DNA of 64,000 nucleotides from Bacillus_BD sp963787345 (GTDB lineage: Bacteria > Bacillota > Bacilli > Bacillales > Cytobacillaceae), in assembly GCA_963787345.1 (NCBI GenBank), contig CAWBCW010000026.1, positions 186,001-250,000 of the forward strand, written 5' to 3'. This document shows, piece by piece, positions 17,518 to 27,137 of the stretch. Position 1 is the first letter of the stretch. Each line of letters begins with the position of its first letter. Below the pieces are notes generated by a model. That model was not told where the DNA came from, made no database searches, and saw nothing but the letters and a program-made list of their open reading frames with translations. Both the position numbers and the translations under genes were made by a program.

Positions 17518-17582
17518 TGGGATTGTCATTGATTTTTCGGTATTGGTTATCCTAATAGGTAACCAATAAAGGCAGGTGCGAC

Positions 17583-18494
17583 ATGGATTATGAATGTATT
17601 ATTGTAGGTGGCGGGATTGCTGGTTTGCAAGCTGCGATACAGCTGGGCAGGTATATGCATGAGGTGTTGGTTATCGATTCGGAGGATGGACGTTCAACCA
17701 TTTGTAACAGTTTTCATAATATTTTAGGATATCCGGATGGGGTGAGCGGACAGCACCTTCGTGAAATCGGCAAAAGACATGCGGAAGGGCTCGGAATCCA
17801 ATTTATAACGGATAAGGTGGAGTGGGTTAAAAAGGAAGAAGACGGTTTTCAACTAGGGACGTCTTTAGCGTTAACCTTTTCAACAAAGCGGATCCTATTG
17901 GCGACGGGTGTGATGGACCGGATTCCCTCCTTTCCTGAATTAAGACCCTGTCTAGGAATTAGTGTATATGTTTGTCCTGATTGTGATGGATATGAAGTCA
18001 AAGATAAACGGACGATTATTATGGGCTCAGGCCGGACTGGTGTGGGAATGACAAAGACATTATCTTATTGGACAAAGGAATTAATCTACATCAATCATGA
18101 ACAAAAACCGATTGAAGATCAAGATAAAGAATGGCTGAAGGAGCAAGGAGTCCAATACATAGAAAGTTCAATTAAGAGTGTCATTGCCACAGATTCTGTA
18201 TTCCAGGGAGTATGCCTTGAAGATGGCAGCACTATCCATGCTCAGCACGGGTTTGTCGCCTTTGGTGGCAACGAGGTCCGATCACAGTTGGCAAAACAAC
18301 TCGGAGTAGAATTGTTGGAAAATAAACATATGCTCGTTGATCCCCGTTCGAGGATGACGAATGTTCCAGGAGTATGGGCTGCCGGAGATGTCGTGGCCCA
18401 TTCTGAACAAGTTACAATCGCAATGGGAGAAGGATCGCAAGCTGCGATTTGGATTCATAAGGACATATTAAAAGAAAAAAAAGATCCTTCATGA
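17583..18494 (+). CDS. Thioredoxin reductase-like FAD/NAD(P) oxidoreductase
   Basis: A 303-residue two-domain flavoprotein. It has the FAD site IIVGGGIAGLQAAIQ, a CPDCDGYEV redox motif near residue 130, the NADPH site IMGSGRTGVGMTK and the closing GVWAAGDVVAH segment. The CPDC form resembles the CxxC of thioredoxin reductases, but thioredoxin reductase TrxB uses CATCDG. It is therefore a relative, perhaps of the TrxB-like/HcaD group, not proven TrxB. ATG follows GGCAGG. Redox partner unknown. Confidence 0.8.
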   Translation: MDYECIIVGGGIAGLQAAIQLGRYMHEVLVIDSEDGRSTICNSFHNILGYPDGVSGQHLREIGKRHAEGLGIQFITDKVEWVKKEEDGFQLGTSLALTFSTKRILLATGVMDRIPSFPELRPCLGISVYVCPDCDGYEVKDKRTIIMGSGRTGVGMTKTLSYWTKELIYINHEQKPIEDQDKEWLKEQGVQYIESSIKSVIATDSVFQGVCLEDGSTIHAQHGFVAFGGNEVRSQLAKQLGVELLENKHMLVDPRSRMTNVPGVWAAGDVVAHSEQVTIAMGEGSQAAIWIHKDILKEKKDPS

Positions 18495-18507
18495 AGGGTC
18501 TTTTTAT
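18479..18507 (+). terminator. Terminator after thioredoxin reductase-like gene
   Basis: Hairpin AAAGATCCTTC / GAAGGGTCTTT, overlapping the last codons, then TTTTTAT. Confidence 0.8.
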
Positions 18508-18604
18508 ATTTTCTCAATAGGCACTCACCCATTCCATACAAGTAGCATACCGTAAAAAGAAGAGAGTTTCATGAATTGTACAGTATGTGAAGGAGGACGT
18601 GTTT

Positions 18605-19702
18605 GTGTCAGGTAAAATTATTCGTTATTTTGCTGGTGGAAATACTGCACAAGGATTTTACAGCCTGTTTGATTGGAGTTTAAAAGACCTTGATCGGATC
18701 TTTATCTTAAAAGGCGGCCCGGGTACAGGAAAATCAACGTTAATGAAGAAGATTGGCAGCGATTGGTCCAATAAAGGGTATGACATCGAATTTTTACATT
18801 GCTCATCAGACCCGGATTCTGTGGATGGCGTGATTATCCCTGAACTTAAGGTTGGGGTTGTAGACGGAACGGCACCGCATGTTATCGAACCTAAATTACC
18901 CGGTGCGGTGGAAGAGTATATCAACTTGGGCGAGGCATGGGATTCTAAAGGATTAGCCTCTAGAAAAGCAGAAATAATAGACTTATCAAAACAAGTAAGC
19001 GAATCTTTTCAGAATGCATATCGATCTTATGGGGAAGCCCTGAAGGTGCATGATAAGTGGGAGAGGATTTATTTTAAAAATATGAATTTTGCAAAGGCAA
19101 ATGAACTCACTCTAAATTTAATAGCCGTCTACTTTGGTGAGATTACTTTAAATAAGCCTGCTAAAATTCAGCATCGTTTTCTAGGGGCAGCTACACCGAT
19201 TGGAGCCGTTGATTTCGTTCCAAATTTAACAGAAGGCCTTAAAAAACGCTATTTTATTAAAGGGCGCCCTGGTTGTGGGAAATCAACGATGCTAAAGAAA
19301 ATCGCAGCTGAGGGTGAAAAGCGCGGATTTGATTTAGAAATATATCATTGTGGTTTTGATCCTGAAAGTTTGGATATGATTATTATTCGAGAATTAGGAA
19401 TTGCGATTTTCGATAGTACAGCCCCACATGAATACTTCCCAACCCGTGATAGCGATGAAATTATTGAAATGTATGGAACGATTATCGCAGATGGGACAGA
19501 TGAACGGTATGAACAGGAAATTAAAGAATGCCAATTAAAATATAGAGAGAAGATGGATCAAGGAACAGCTTTTTTGGCAAAGGCGAAGTCATTAAGAGAA
19601 GAGCTTGAAGCTATATATATTGAAAATATGGATTTTACTATTGTAGAAAAATTTAAGCAACGAATTCAAAATGAAATTGATTTTATTTCCCAGGGAAACT
19701 AG
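18605..19702 (+). CDS. Tandem P-loop ATPase of unknown function (PRK06851-like)
   Basis: A 365-residue protein made of two related halves. The first has Walker A GGPGTGKST near residue 40; the second has GRPGCGKST near residue 225. Each is followed by an E-[FI]-[LY]-HC-[SG]-xDP[DE]S segment and a DGTAPH or DSTAPH segment. I recall this arrangement from an uncharacterised Bacillus/Clostridium ATPase family. The second repeat unit FYSLFDW / RYFIKGR suggests an internal duplication. The start is GTG 18605, seven bases after AAGGAGGA; GTG 18587 lies before it. No function is assigned. Confidence 0.72.
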   Translation: MSGKIIRYFAGGNTAQGFYSLFDWSLKDLDRIFILKGGPGTGKSTLMKKIGSDWSNKGYDIEFLHCSSDPDSVDGVIIPELKVGVVDGTAPHVIEPKLPGAVEEYINLGEAWDSKGLASRKAEIIDLSKQVSESFQNAYRSYGEALKVHDKWERIYFKNMNFAKANELTLNLIAVYFGEITLNKPAKIQHRFLGAATPIGAVDFVPNLTEGLKKRYFIKGRPGCGKSTMLKKIAAEGEKRGFDLEIYHCGFDPESLDMIIIRELGIAIFDSTAPHEYFPTRDSDEIIEMYGTIIADGTDERYEQEIKECQLKYREKMDQGTAFLAKAKSLREELEAIYIENMDFTIVEKFKQRIQNEIDFISQGN

Positions 19703-19718
19703 GATAAGGGGTGTATAT

Positions 19719-19747
19719 AAAGCCATGTTTAATGTGGCTTTATTTCT
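19719..19747 (+). terminator. Terminator after tandem ATPase gene
   Basis: Hairpin AAAGCCA / TGGCTTT with a 9-base loop, followed by ATTTCTTTT. Confidence 0.75.
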
Positions 19748-19789
19748 TTTGGGAATACGTACAAGCAATTATGAAACGGAGGTTCGTAT

Positions 19790-20461
19790 ATGGAGAAAGA
19801 TTATTTAATTGTATTAACATATCATTTTTACAGCCAACGCAATCAGGAATTAGCTGGGCCGATGGCTAAATATATGAGAAATCGATTTCCATTTTTAGGG
19901 ATTAAAAAACCTGAAAGAACAAAATTGTTGAGATTATTTTATGACCAGACAGGAATTTTAAAAGAACCCTTTAATCCTAAATGGGTTCAAACCTTATGGG
20001 GACAGGAAGAAAGGGAATTTCAATATGCTGCTCTTGATTATTTAGAACGTTCATTGAAAAAATTAGATGGGACACATATTAGCCTCATGGAAGAATTAAT
20101 CACAACAAAATCATGGTGGGATACGGTTGACACGCTGGCGACGAAATCGGTTGGTGCTATTGCTCGTAAGTCACCGAATGTGATTACTGAAAAGGTTGAG
20201 GAATGGGCATATGGGGAGTACCTTTGGTTAAGGCGGACAGCAATTCTTTTTCAGTTGAAGTATAAAGATGAAACAAATGAGCCCCTTCTATATCGCTATA
20301 TCGAGCAAAATGCGGATAGTAAAGAATTCTTTATTCAAAAAGCAATTGGATGGGCTCTGCGTGAATATTCTAAGACGAACCCAAAGTCTGTTGGGGAGTT
20401 TATTGAATCTTGTCCATTGGCGCCACTTAGTATACGGGAAGGTAGTAAGTACTTAAAATAA
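19790..20461 (+). CDS. DNA alkylation repair protein (AlkD-like HEAT-repeat glycosylase)
   Basis: A 223-residue all-helical protein of the DNA alkylation repair family, which excises alkylated purines such as 3- and 7-methylated bases. The family features FLGIKKPERTKLLR near the start, W-W-D-T-V-D near residue 115 and the C-terminal FIQKAIGWALREYSK are visible; the WWDTVD aspartate corresponds to the AlkD catalytic region. Length matches AlkD (about 225-240). ATG follows ACGGAGG. It appears to be a single-gene unit. Confidence 0.86.
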   Translation: MEKDYLIVLTYHFYSQRNQELAGPMAKYMRNRFPFLGIKKPERTKLLRLFYDQTGILKEPFNPKWVQTLWGQEEREFQYAALDYLERSLKKLDGTHISLMEELITTKSWWDTVDTLATKSVGAIARKSPNVITEKVEEWAYGEYLWLRRTAILFQLKYKDETNEPLLYRYIEQNADSKEFFIQKAIGWALREYSKTNPKSVGEFIESCPLAPLSIREGSKYLK

Positions 20462-20613
20462 GCAAAAACTGGGGAGGAAAAATAATCAAAAAAAATTAAT
20501 ACTTTCCAATGGAATTTTTACATAATCTTTAGGTATAATGAGTATCAAAATAGTTAATTCTTATAAGCAGAAGCGTTAAAATAATTGCAAGAGGATTGAC
20601 TTCTAATTTTTTT

Positions 20614-20632
20614 AATCAAGGTGTGCTTGATT
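20614..20632 (+). promoter_or_regulatory. Leader hairpin before the 86-residue gene
   Basis: Perfect arms AATCAAG / CTTGATT with a 5-base loop, 9 bases before AGGAGGG. It could shape the 5' leader or be an operator. Confidence 0.35.
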
Positions 20633-20657
20633 TGAGATTCAGGAGGGAGAAGAGTCC

Positions 20658-20918
20658 ATGGTGGAAAAGAAAGAATTAGAGTTTGAAACAGTAGGAAATT
20701 TATTAAAAACCATTCGTATCAAGTTGGAATCTATGCCAGTAAGAAATAGTAAAATTATGAAGAGTCCTGAAGTCCTGGATACACTTGAGAACTTGCTCGT
20801 TAAACAACAAGACAAGTTAGCAATTGAAAAGCTCGTTACTTTTCTCGCTTCAATCACATTAGCGCCAATTAAAAAGGAAGTCAATTTGTTAAAACAACAT
20901 TTGAAAAATGGTATATAG
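20658..20918 (+). CDS. Small helical protein of unknown function
   Basis: An 86-residue, highly charged and predicted helical protein without signal peptide or cysteine. I do not recognise it. It has a strong ribosome binding site (AGGAGGG, ten bases before ATG 20658; GTG 20661 is also possible), its own upstream region of about 200 bases and a strong terminator, so it is a real single-gene unit. Its pattern of short amphipathic helices could suit a small regulator or adaptor; that is a guess. Confidence 0.65.
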   Translation: MVEKKELEFETVGNLLKTIRIKLESMPVRNSKIMKSPEVLDTLENLLVKQQDKLAIEKLVTFLASITLAPIKKEVNLLKQHLKNGI

Positions 20919-20935
20919 ACTTTTAACATAACAGC

Positions 20936-20988
20936 AAAAAAAGGGAAGTCAATGGCTTATGATTATGCCATTTGACTTCCCTTTTTTG
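20936..20988. terminator. Bidirectional terminator between small gene and bshB2
   Basis: Arms of about 18 bases (starting AAAAAAGGGAAGTCAA) with T runs on both sides, between convergent genes. Confidence 0.92.
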
Positions 20989-20989
20989 A

Positions 20990-21667
20990 TCAATCTTTAA
21001 ATGGATAAACCCAAAACCGCTCAAAGTTAATTCGCGTTAAGACATCAGGATCCTCTTGTTCGTAATTCTCTTTTAAACCAGCCACCATCAATTGGGCTTG
21101 TGATTGATGGGCAAGGAGAGCAGCGATTTTTTTCTCGGCAAAAGCGGATACGTCATATACAATATCAGCTTGGCCAATTTCTTCTTCACAGCCATTGGCA
21201 AAAGCAATGGTGTGGAGTTTAGGCCGCACATTTGGTGCTATTCGTTCGACCGCTTTCACGACTGCTGCACCCGTTGCATCGTGATCAGGATGAACAGCAT
21301 AGCCTGGATAAAAGGAAATAACGAGTGAAGGGTTTACTTCCTTTATAATCGCAGTAATATCTGCAACGATCTTCTCTTCGTCCTCGAACTCAATCGTTTT
21401 GTCTCGATATCCTAACATTCTCAAATCTTGCAGGCCAATTGCTTTTACTGCGTTTTTAAGTTCCTCTTTACGGATTAATGGCAGGGATTCTCTTGTTGCA
21501 AAAGGAGGGTCGCCTAAATTCCTCCCCATTTCACCAAGTGTTAAGCATGCATAGGTGATAGGAGTTCCATTTGCAATATGGGCTGCCATTGTTCCAGATA
21601 CGCCAAATGCTTCATCATCAGGATGCGGGAAAACTACTAAGACATGTCGTTCTTTTTCAATTTCCAT
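20990..21667 (-). CDS. bshB2: Bacillithiol biosynthesis deacetylase BshB2
   Basis: A 225-residue LmbE/PIG-L zinc deacetylase that removes acetyl from GlcNAc-malate in bacillithiol synthesis. The zinc motif HPDDEAFG (residues about 15-22) and the later HPDHDATG are present. The sequence agrees with what I recall of B. subtilis BshB2 (YojG) and lies directly after yojF, as in B. subtilis. bshA and bshB1 are not in the window. The start ATG 21667 follows AAAGGAGC. Confidence 0.92.
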   Translation of the reverse strand: MEIEKERHVLVVFPHPDDEAFGVSGTMAAHIANGTPITYACLTLGEMGRNLGDPPFATRESLPLIRKEELKNAVKAIGLQDLRMLGYRDKTIEFEDEEKIVADITAIIKEVNPSLVISFYPGYAVHPDHDATGAAVVKAVERIAPNVRPKLHTIAFANGCEEEIGQADIVYDVSAFAEKKIAALLAHQSQAQLMVAGLKENYEQEDPDVLTRINFERFWVYPFKD

Positions 21668-21685
21668 ATTAAGATGCTCCTTTCC

Positions 21686-22033
21686 TTATGAAAATGGTGT
21701 TAGGCTAATCTCAAGACAAACGGCGAGTTTACCTTGATAATCGTGCCCCGCTAATAATAATCGATCAAATTCGTCTACTTCAAAGTGAGTAATTCCCTCA
21801 GCATAAATCCATCCAATCGGTAATTTTAAGCCAATACGATAAGGCCCATTTCCAGCAATTTTTCCTCTTTCATATTGAACAAGTGCATTGCGTATGTAGG
21901 CTCCGGAGTTAAAGAAACCTTCATCAAAATGAGAAGCATAAGCACCACTTGTCGTTTCAAGATGAATGTAAACTTCTTTGTTCGCAAATCGTTCTAATTC
22001 GCTTTGAACTGCTTCTAGGACGACTGGTTCCAT
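21686..22033 (-). CDS. yojF: YojF family protein (DUF1806)
   Basis: A 115-residue protein matching B. subtilis YojF, which lies directly upstream of bshB2/yojG. The domain spans most of the protein and ends with the VCLEISLTP segment. It has no signal peptide or obvious catalytic motif. The start is ATG 22033 with AAAGGAGG upstream; a longer frame to 22111 reads through that site and is unlikely. Function is unknown; operon partnership suggests a link to bacillithiol. Confidence 0.87.
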   Translation of the reverse strand: MEPVVLEAVQSELERFANKEVYIHLETTSGAYASHFDEGFFNSGAYIRNALVQYERGKIAGNGPYRIGLKLPIGWIYAEGITHFEVDEFDRLLLAGHDYQGKLAVCLEISLTPFS

Positions 22034-22476
22034 AAAGACAAACCTCCTTTTAAATCTTTTATATGAAATTAGGCTAGATGTTATAAATAAGAAAATGAAT
22101 ATTTCCATCATACTAAAGATGAAATAAAAATGCGATATTTTCGTTTATTGGTATTTGAGTGAAGCGAATCGTTGCAAGTGATAGTATTTTCAAATATTAG
22201 TCACAATTGCCTTTTTAAATGTGATTTATGTTACTGTTGGAAACTTAACTAGGTATTAACATAAAGACAGGTGGAAATAGATAATCGTTATTTTTCACTA
22301 TGATTAGTTTAATAGTTATTATTTTTTCATATTAAAGGTTAAGCGGAATTTATAAGAAATATAGGTTGGATAGGTATGTTTATAGAAAAGCATTAGTAAG
22401 CGCTTCCATTTTATTTTTCTATGATTAATACCTATTTTATAACTCGTTTCATTTCTAAATGAAAGAGGTGGATGGA
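22034..22476. other. Intergenic region between yojF and fdhD
   Basis: A 443-base AT-rich spacer that must hold the divergent promoters. I see a cre-like site at 22395-22408 and no credible gene. Confidence 0.6.
22395..22408 (+). promoter_or_regulatory. cre-like CcpA site upstream of fdhD
   Basis: AGTAAGCGCTTCCA differs from the cre pattern TGNAANCGNWNNCA at the first position. It lies about 70 bases before fdhD. Repression or activation by CcpA is inference. Confidence 0.45.
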
Positions 22477-23259
22477 ATGAATCACAAGGGATGTCCGGAG
22501 GAATATCCCATTCTCCTAAAGGTAAATGGGTATGAAGTAGCGGTATTTCAGTTAACCAATCGAGATTTGGAAGATTGGGCATACGGTTATTTATTTTCAG
22601 AAGGGTTTATTGAAAAAGCAGAAGATATTATCACGCTTATGGTAGATAAGGAGTATAGAGAAATCCGCGTTGAATTGAGCAATGGTATTGATACAGAAAA
22701 AATGTTAAATAAGAAGAAACATTACACAGCAGGGTGCGGCAGAGGCGTAACCTTCTTTTCTATGACAGATGTGAAGTTGTTTAACAAAGTTTCAAGCAAT
22801 CAAACGTATCGATTAAGTTATTTATTGAAAAAACGAGCAGAGTTTGCCAAAAAATCGCCATTATACCTTGAAACAGGTGGGATGCATGGGGCCTGTATTC
22901 TTGGTGAATCTGGAACTATGGTTATAAGAGAAGACATCGGCCGTCATAATGCGGTTGATAAGGTAATTGGTTATGCGGTAAGAAATCATTACAACCCAGA
23001 ACCACTTGTTCTACTTACAACAGGCAGGATCTCTTATGAAATGTTATCAAAGGCGGCGAAATTTGGCTTTGGAATTGTCGGCTCTAGAACAGCAGCAACA
23101 AAGCAGGCGGTTCAATTAGCCAAGTATTTGAATATAGAAGTTGTTGGATATTTGCGAGGGAAAGTGGCCATTACCTATACATCTAAAGGTAGGGTTATCA
23201 ATGATGTAAGCGATTGCGAGAAAAGGGAGACTCAACCAAATTCTATGATTTTATCATAG
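22477..23259 (+). CDS. fdhD: Formate dehydrogenase accessory sulfurtransferase FdhD
   Basis: A 260-residue FdhD. It transfers sulfur from a cysteine desulfurase to the molybdenum cofactor so that formate dehydrogenase is active. The cysteine loop is TAGCGRGV near residue 85; here it has one Cys, not the CxxC of E. coli FdhD. Conserved GGMHGA and EDIGRHNAVDKVIG follow. The start is ATG 22477 after AGAGGTGG; ATG 22459 precedes that site. It heads the formate dehydrogenase cluster. Confidence 0.94.
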   Translation: MNHKGCPEEYPILLKVNGYEVAVFQLTNRDLEDWAYGYLFSEGFIEKAEDIITLMVDKEYREIRVELSNGIDTEKMLNKKKHYTAGCGRGVTFFSMTDVKLFNKVSSNQTYRLSYLLKKRAEFAKKSPLYLETGGMHGACILGESGTMVIREDIGRHNAVDKVIGYAVRNHYNPEPLVLLTTGRISYEMLSKAAKFGFGIVGSRTAATKQAVQLAKYLNIEVVGYLRGKVAITYTSKGRVINDVSDCEKRETQPNSMILS

Positions 23260-23336
23260 AATGATCGTCAGAGATAATTGCTGGTGATTACCCAAAGGAT
23301 TTGCAAAAAGAATTTACTAAGTTAGGAGGAAGAAAA

Positions 23337-26315
23337 ATGGAAATAACCAGAAGAAAGTTTTTAAAAATCTCTGGTGCCATGGCAGCGACTCTAGCGATTG
23401 CGGAGCTTGGGTTTGACGACATATCCGCAAAGGCAAAAGCAAGCACATTTAAAATTGCTGAGTTAACACCAACTCCGACAATTTGCCCGTATTGTTCAGT
23501 TGGCTGTGGAATTCTAGTATATGCTAGTAAAGATGATGTGATCTACACAGAGGGGGATCCAGATCACCCAATCAACGAAGGAACATTATGTAGTAAAGGT
23601 ACTACCATTCGTCAACTTTACACATCAGAAAAACGTGTAACAACACCGTTATATCGTGCACCAGGCAGCAATAAATGGCAAGAAGTAGACTGGGAATTTG
23701 CATACGATAAAATCGTTAAAAATATTAAAGAATCACGTGACAAAGGCATGATTCATCAGGAAAACGGCGTTGTCGTTAATAGATTAGACAATATCGCTTA
23801 CCTTGGCGGAGCTGCTTTAGATAATGAAGAGTGTCACCTAAACCATAAATTATTCCGTGCAGGACTTGGATTGTCGTTCATTGAACACCAGGCTCGAATA
23901 TGACATAGTTCAACGGTTGCCGGTCTGGCACCTACATTCGGTCGTGGCGCAATGACAAACCACTGGAATGACCTTCAATATGCAAATGTTTTATTAGTAT
24001 TAGGATCAAATCCTGCAGAAAATCATCCAATTAGTTTTAGGTGGATTTCTAAAGCACAACAAAAAGGTGCAAAATTAATTACAATTGACCCCCGTTATAC
24101 AAGAACAGCACAAATGTCAGATGTTTATGGACAACTTCGTTCAGGTACTGATATTCCGTTTGTAGGCGGGATGATCAATTATATTCTAGAAAACAACCTT
24201 TATCATAAAGATTATGTTGTTAACTATACAAATGCTGCTTTTATTGTCGGAGATGATTACAACTTTGAAGACGGTATGTTTAGCGGTTATGATGAAAAAA
24301 CCAGAAAATATGACAAGGAAAAATGGGCCTATAAGTTAGATGAAGAAGGAAATATGTTAAAGGATCCGACTTTACAAGACCCTCGATGTGTCTTCCAATT
24401 ACTAAAGAAACATTATTCTCGTTATGATGTTGATACAGTTTGTGGAATCACAGGTACAGATAAAGATACGTATTTAAAAGTTTGTGAGACTTATAGTTCA
24501 ACTGGTGCGGTTGGTCAGGCCGGAACCATTCTTTACGCAATGGGTGGAACGCAGCATACAGTAGGTTCTCAAAACATTCGTATTTACGCGATGCTTCAAT
24601 TGTTATTAGGGAATATTGGTATTTCCGGAGGCGGTGTTAACGCACTGCGCGGCGAATCAAACGTTCAAGGTTCAACAGACTTTGGTCTTCTTTACCATAA
24701 CGTACCTGGATATATGGATGTACCAAGCTCGAATGATACAACGTATCAAGGCTTTCTTGATCGGATTACACCAGATACAGGATATAAGACAAACTTTCCT
24801 AAGTTTTACACAAGTATGTTGAAATCCTTCTATGGCGATTATGCAACTGCTGAAAATGAATTTGGCTATCACTATATGCCAAAAATTACAGCTGGAAAAA
24901 ACTATTCTTATTTAAGATTGTTTGATGCAATGTACAATAAAGAGCTAGAAGGAATGATTCTTTACGGGTCGAATCCGGTCGTTGGCGGACCTAACTCTTT
25001 TCAATCACAAAGATTCACTGGCAAATTTAAAGTGGATGGTTGCGATTGACTTAATGGGAAACAGAAACAGCTGCATTCTGGCAAGAAGAGGCAGGGGCAG
25101 ATCCTGCATCGATTCAAACAGAGGTTATCTTCTTACCAGCATGTTCTTCCTATGAAAAGGATGGTTCTGTTACAAACTCTGGACGTTGGATGCAATATCG
25201 TTGGAAAGCCATTGATCCGAAAGGACGATTCGAAAGCGGACTTAGAAATTACGCATGAAATTGCACTTCGCCTGAAAGAGGCTTATGCCAACAGTACAAA
25301 ACCAGAAGATGAGCCTATTAAGAAATTAACATGGAATTACGGTCCAGGGCATCATCCTGATATTGATTTAGTCTGTCGAGAAATTAACGGCTATGACGCT
25401 GTAACGAAACAACAAATTGATGGTTTTGGTAATTTGAAAGATGATGGCTCTACAGTTTGTGGAAACTGGATTTATTGTGGCTTCTATCCAGAGTCAGGAA
25501 ATAAATCGATGAATCGTGACAATAAAAACGAAGGCATGAGCAACTTCTTAGGTTGGGCTTATGCATGGCCTATGAATAGACGGATTTTATACAACCGTGC
25601 AAGTGCTGATTTAAATGGTAAAGCATGGAGCAAGGACCGTGTGGGTATTCAATGGGATGCTGTACAGGGTAAATGGGTTGGTTATGATACACCAGACTTT
25701 GCAGCAACAAAAGGTCCAGAAGACCCAACATTCAACGATCCATTTATTATGCAGGAATCAGGTAAGGGAGACATATTCTCGGCAAAAATGAATGAAGGCC
25801 CATTTCCAGAACATTACGAACCATGGGAATTCCCATTAGAGAACCAGATTTCCAAAACTCAATTCAACCCAGCTGTTCAATTTGGTGAAAAGAAATTAGA
25901 GGCAAAAGGTGAATTTGAGGATTACCCAATTATTGCTACAACCTATCGTGTGTCTGAACACTGGCAAACGGGTTCAATGACACGAAATGTGCCTTGGCTT
26001 GCTGAACTTGTTCCACATATGTTTGTCGAAATTAGTGAAGAATTAGCAAAAGAAAAAGGCATTTCAAATAAAGATAGAATTATCGTTTCTAGCGCACGTG
26101 GAGAAATTGAGGCTTTTGCAATGGTCACAAAGCGTTTTAAACCTTACAAATTAAAAGGAAAAACGGTACACCATATCGGTATGCCATGGCAGTTTGGTTA
26201 TAAGGGCATTGCAAAAGGTGAGCCTGCAAACCGATTAACCCCACATATTGGAGATGCGAACTCCTTTATTCCGGAATATAAAGCGTTCCTATGTGATGTT
26301 AGGAGGTCGAAATGA
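23337..26315 (+). CDS. fdnG: Selenocysteine formate dehydrogenase catalytic subunit, three frameshifts
   Basis: About 990 residues. A Tat signal TRRKFLKISG is followed by the [4Fe-4S] motif CPYCSVGCG (residues about 53-61) and the molybdopterin domains. An in-frame TGA at 23901-23903 sits exactly at the metal-ligand position, between HQARI and HSSTVAGLAPTFGRGAM, and is followed by a SECIS hairpin, so it encodes selenocysteine. The frame then breaks at 25049. Three single-base insertions (near 25000, 25054 and 25225) explain it: they open KDSLANLKWMVAID, WETETAAFWQEE and then KADLEITHEI, and together restore the frame. I favour sequence errors. The enzyme oxidises formate at the outer membrane face and passes electrons to FdnH. 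Confidence 0.9.
23901..23932 (+). promoter_or_regulatory. Selenocysteine UGA codon and SECIS element
   Basis: UGA at 23901 is followed, 14 bases from its first base, by a hairpin: GGTTGCC (23915-23921), loop GGTCT, GGCACC (23927-23932), with a bulged T. The distance, loop sequence and bulge match the E. coli fdhF SECIS that SelB binds. The selA, selB, selC and selD genes are not in the window. Confidence 0.88.
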
Positions 26316-27137
26316 TGGGCGAGTTTGTAAAGTTTGTTGATGTAACGAAATGTGATGGCTGCCGTGCTTGTATGGTTGCTTGTAAGAACTGGAATGACCT
26401 TCCAGCTGAGCCTGAAGAGTTCCATGGAAGTATTCAATCACATGAAGCCTTGACAGCCAATACTTGGAATATTATTACGTATGATGAGCATGAAAGAGCA
26501 GATGGTGGTTTTGACTGGCTGTTCCGTCATGCGGCCTGTTTACATTGTGCGACTGCTGGGTGTGAATTAGCATGTCCAGAAGATGCAATCAGTCATACAG
26601 AATTTGGTTCAGTTGTAATTGACTCATGATAAATGTGTCGGTTGTGGATACTGTGTTCAAGGTTGTTACTTTGATGTAATCCAACTTGCAACTTATCAAG
26701 ATAAAAATGGGAAAGAGTATCGTTTAGCTCAAAAATGTGATCTTTGTACAAGCCGTCTTGAAAATGGGAGACAACCTGCATGTGTAACCGCATGTCACAC
26801 AGACTGCCTTGTTTTTGGTGATAAACAAACGGTTTTACGTGATGCTCAAGCTCGTTTGGCAATAGTAAAAGAGCGTTATCCAAATGCAAATATTTATAAT
26901 CCGTCTGGAATTGACGGAACAGCTACTGTTTATTTGTTGGCCGAAAAGCCATCTGTATATGGCCTTCCTGATGATCCACAGGCAAAGCTTTCTCAAGTCA
27001 TTTGGAAGGACTTTGCTCAACCAATTGGTAAATTAATGGCTGGTGCCACGACCGCTGGTGTTCTAACCGCAATGGCCGTACAAGGTGCCTTAAAACTGAA
27101 GAATAGAGGAAAGGAAGGTGAGGATCATCATGAGTAA
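26312..27137 (+). CDS. fdnH: Formate dehydrogenase iron-sulfur subunit, frameshifted
   Basis: About 274 residues carrying four ferredoxin-type cysteine clusters: CDGCRACMVAC, CATAGCELAC, CVGCGYCVQGC and CDLC with CVTAC. They form the [4Fe-4S] wire from FdnG to the cytochrome. A hydrophobic helix near the C-terminus would anchor it in the membrane. The first frame ends at 26629; one extra T near 26624 is responsible, and removing it joins VVID to HDKCVGCG. It overlaps fdnG by 4 bases, with AGGAGG before the start, and overlaps fdnI by 8. Confidence 0.88.

Noticed and set aside
23904..23951. fdnG as two separate genes split at 23903
   Set aside because: The TGA sits at the selenocysteine position, the frame continues with conserved sequence, and a SECIS follows.
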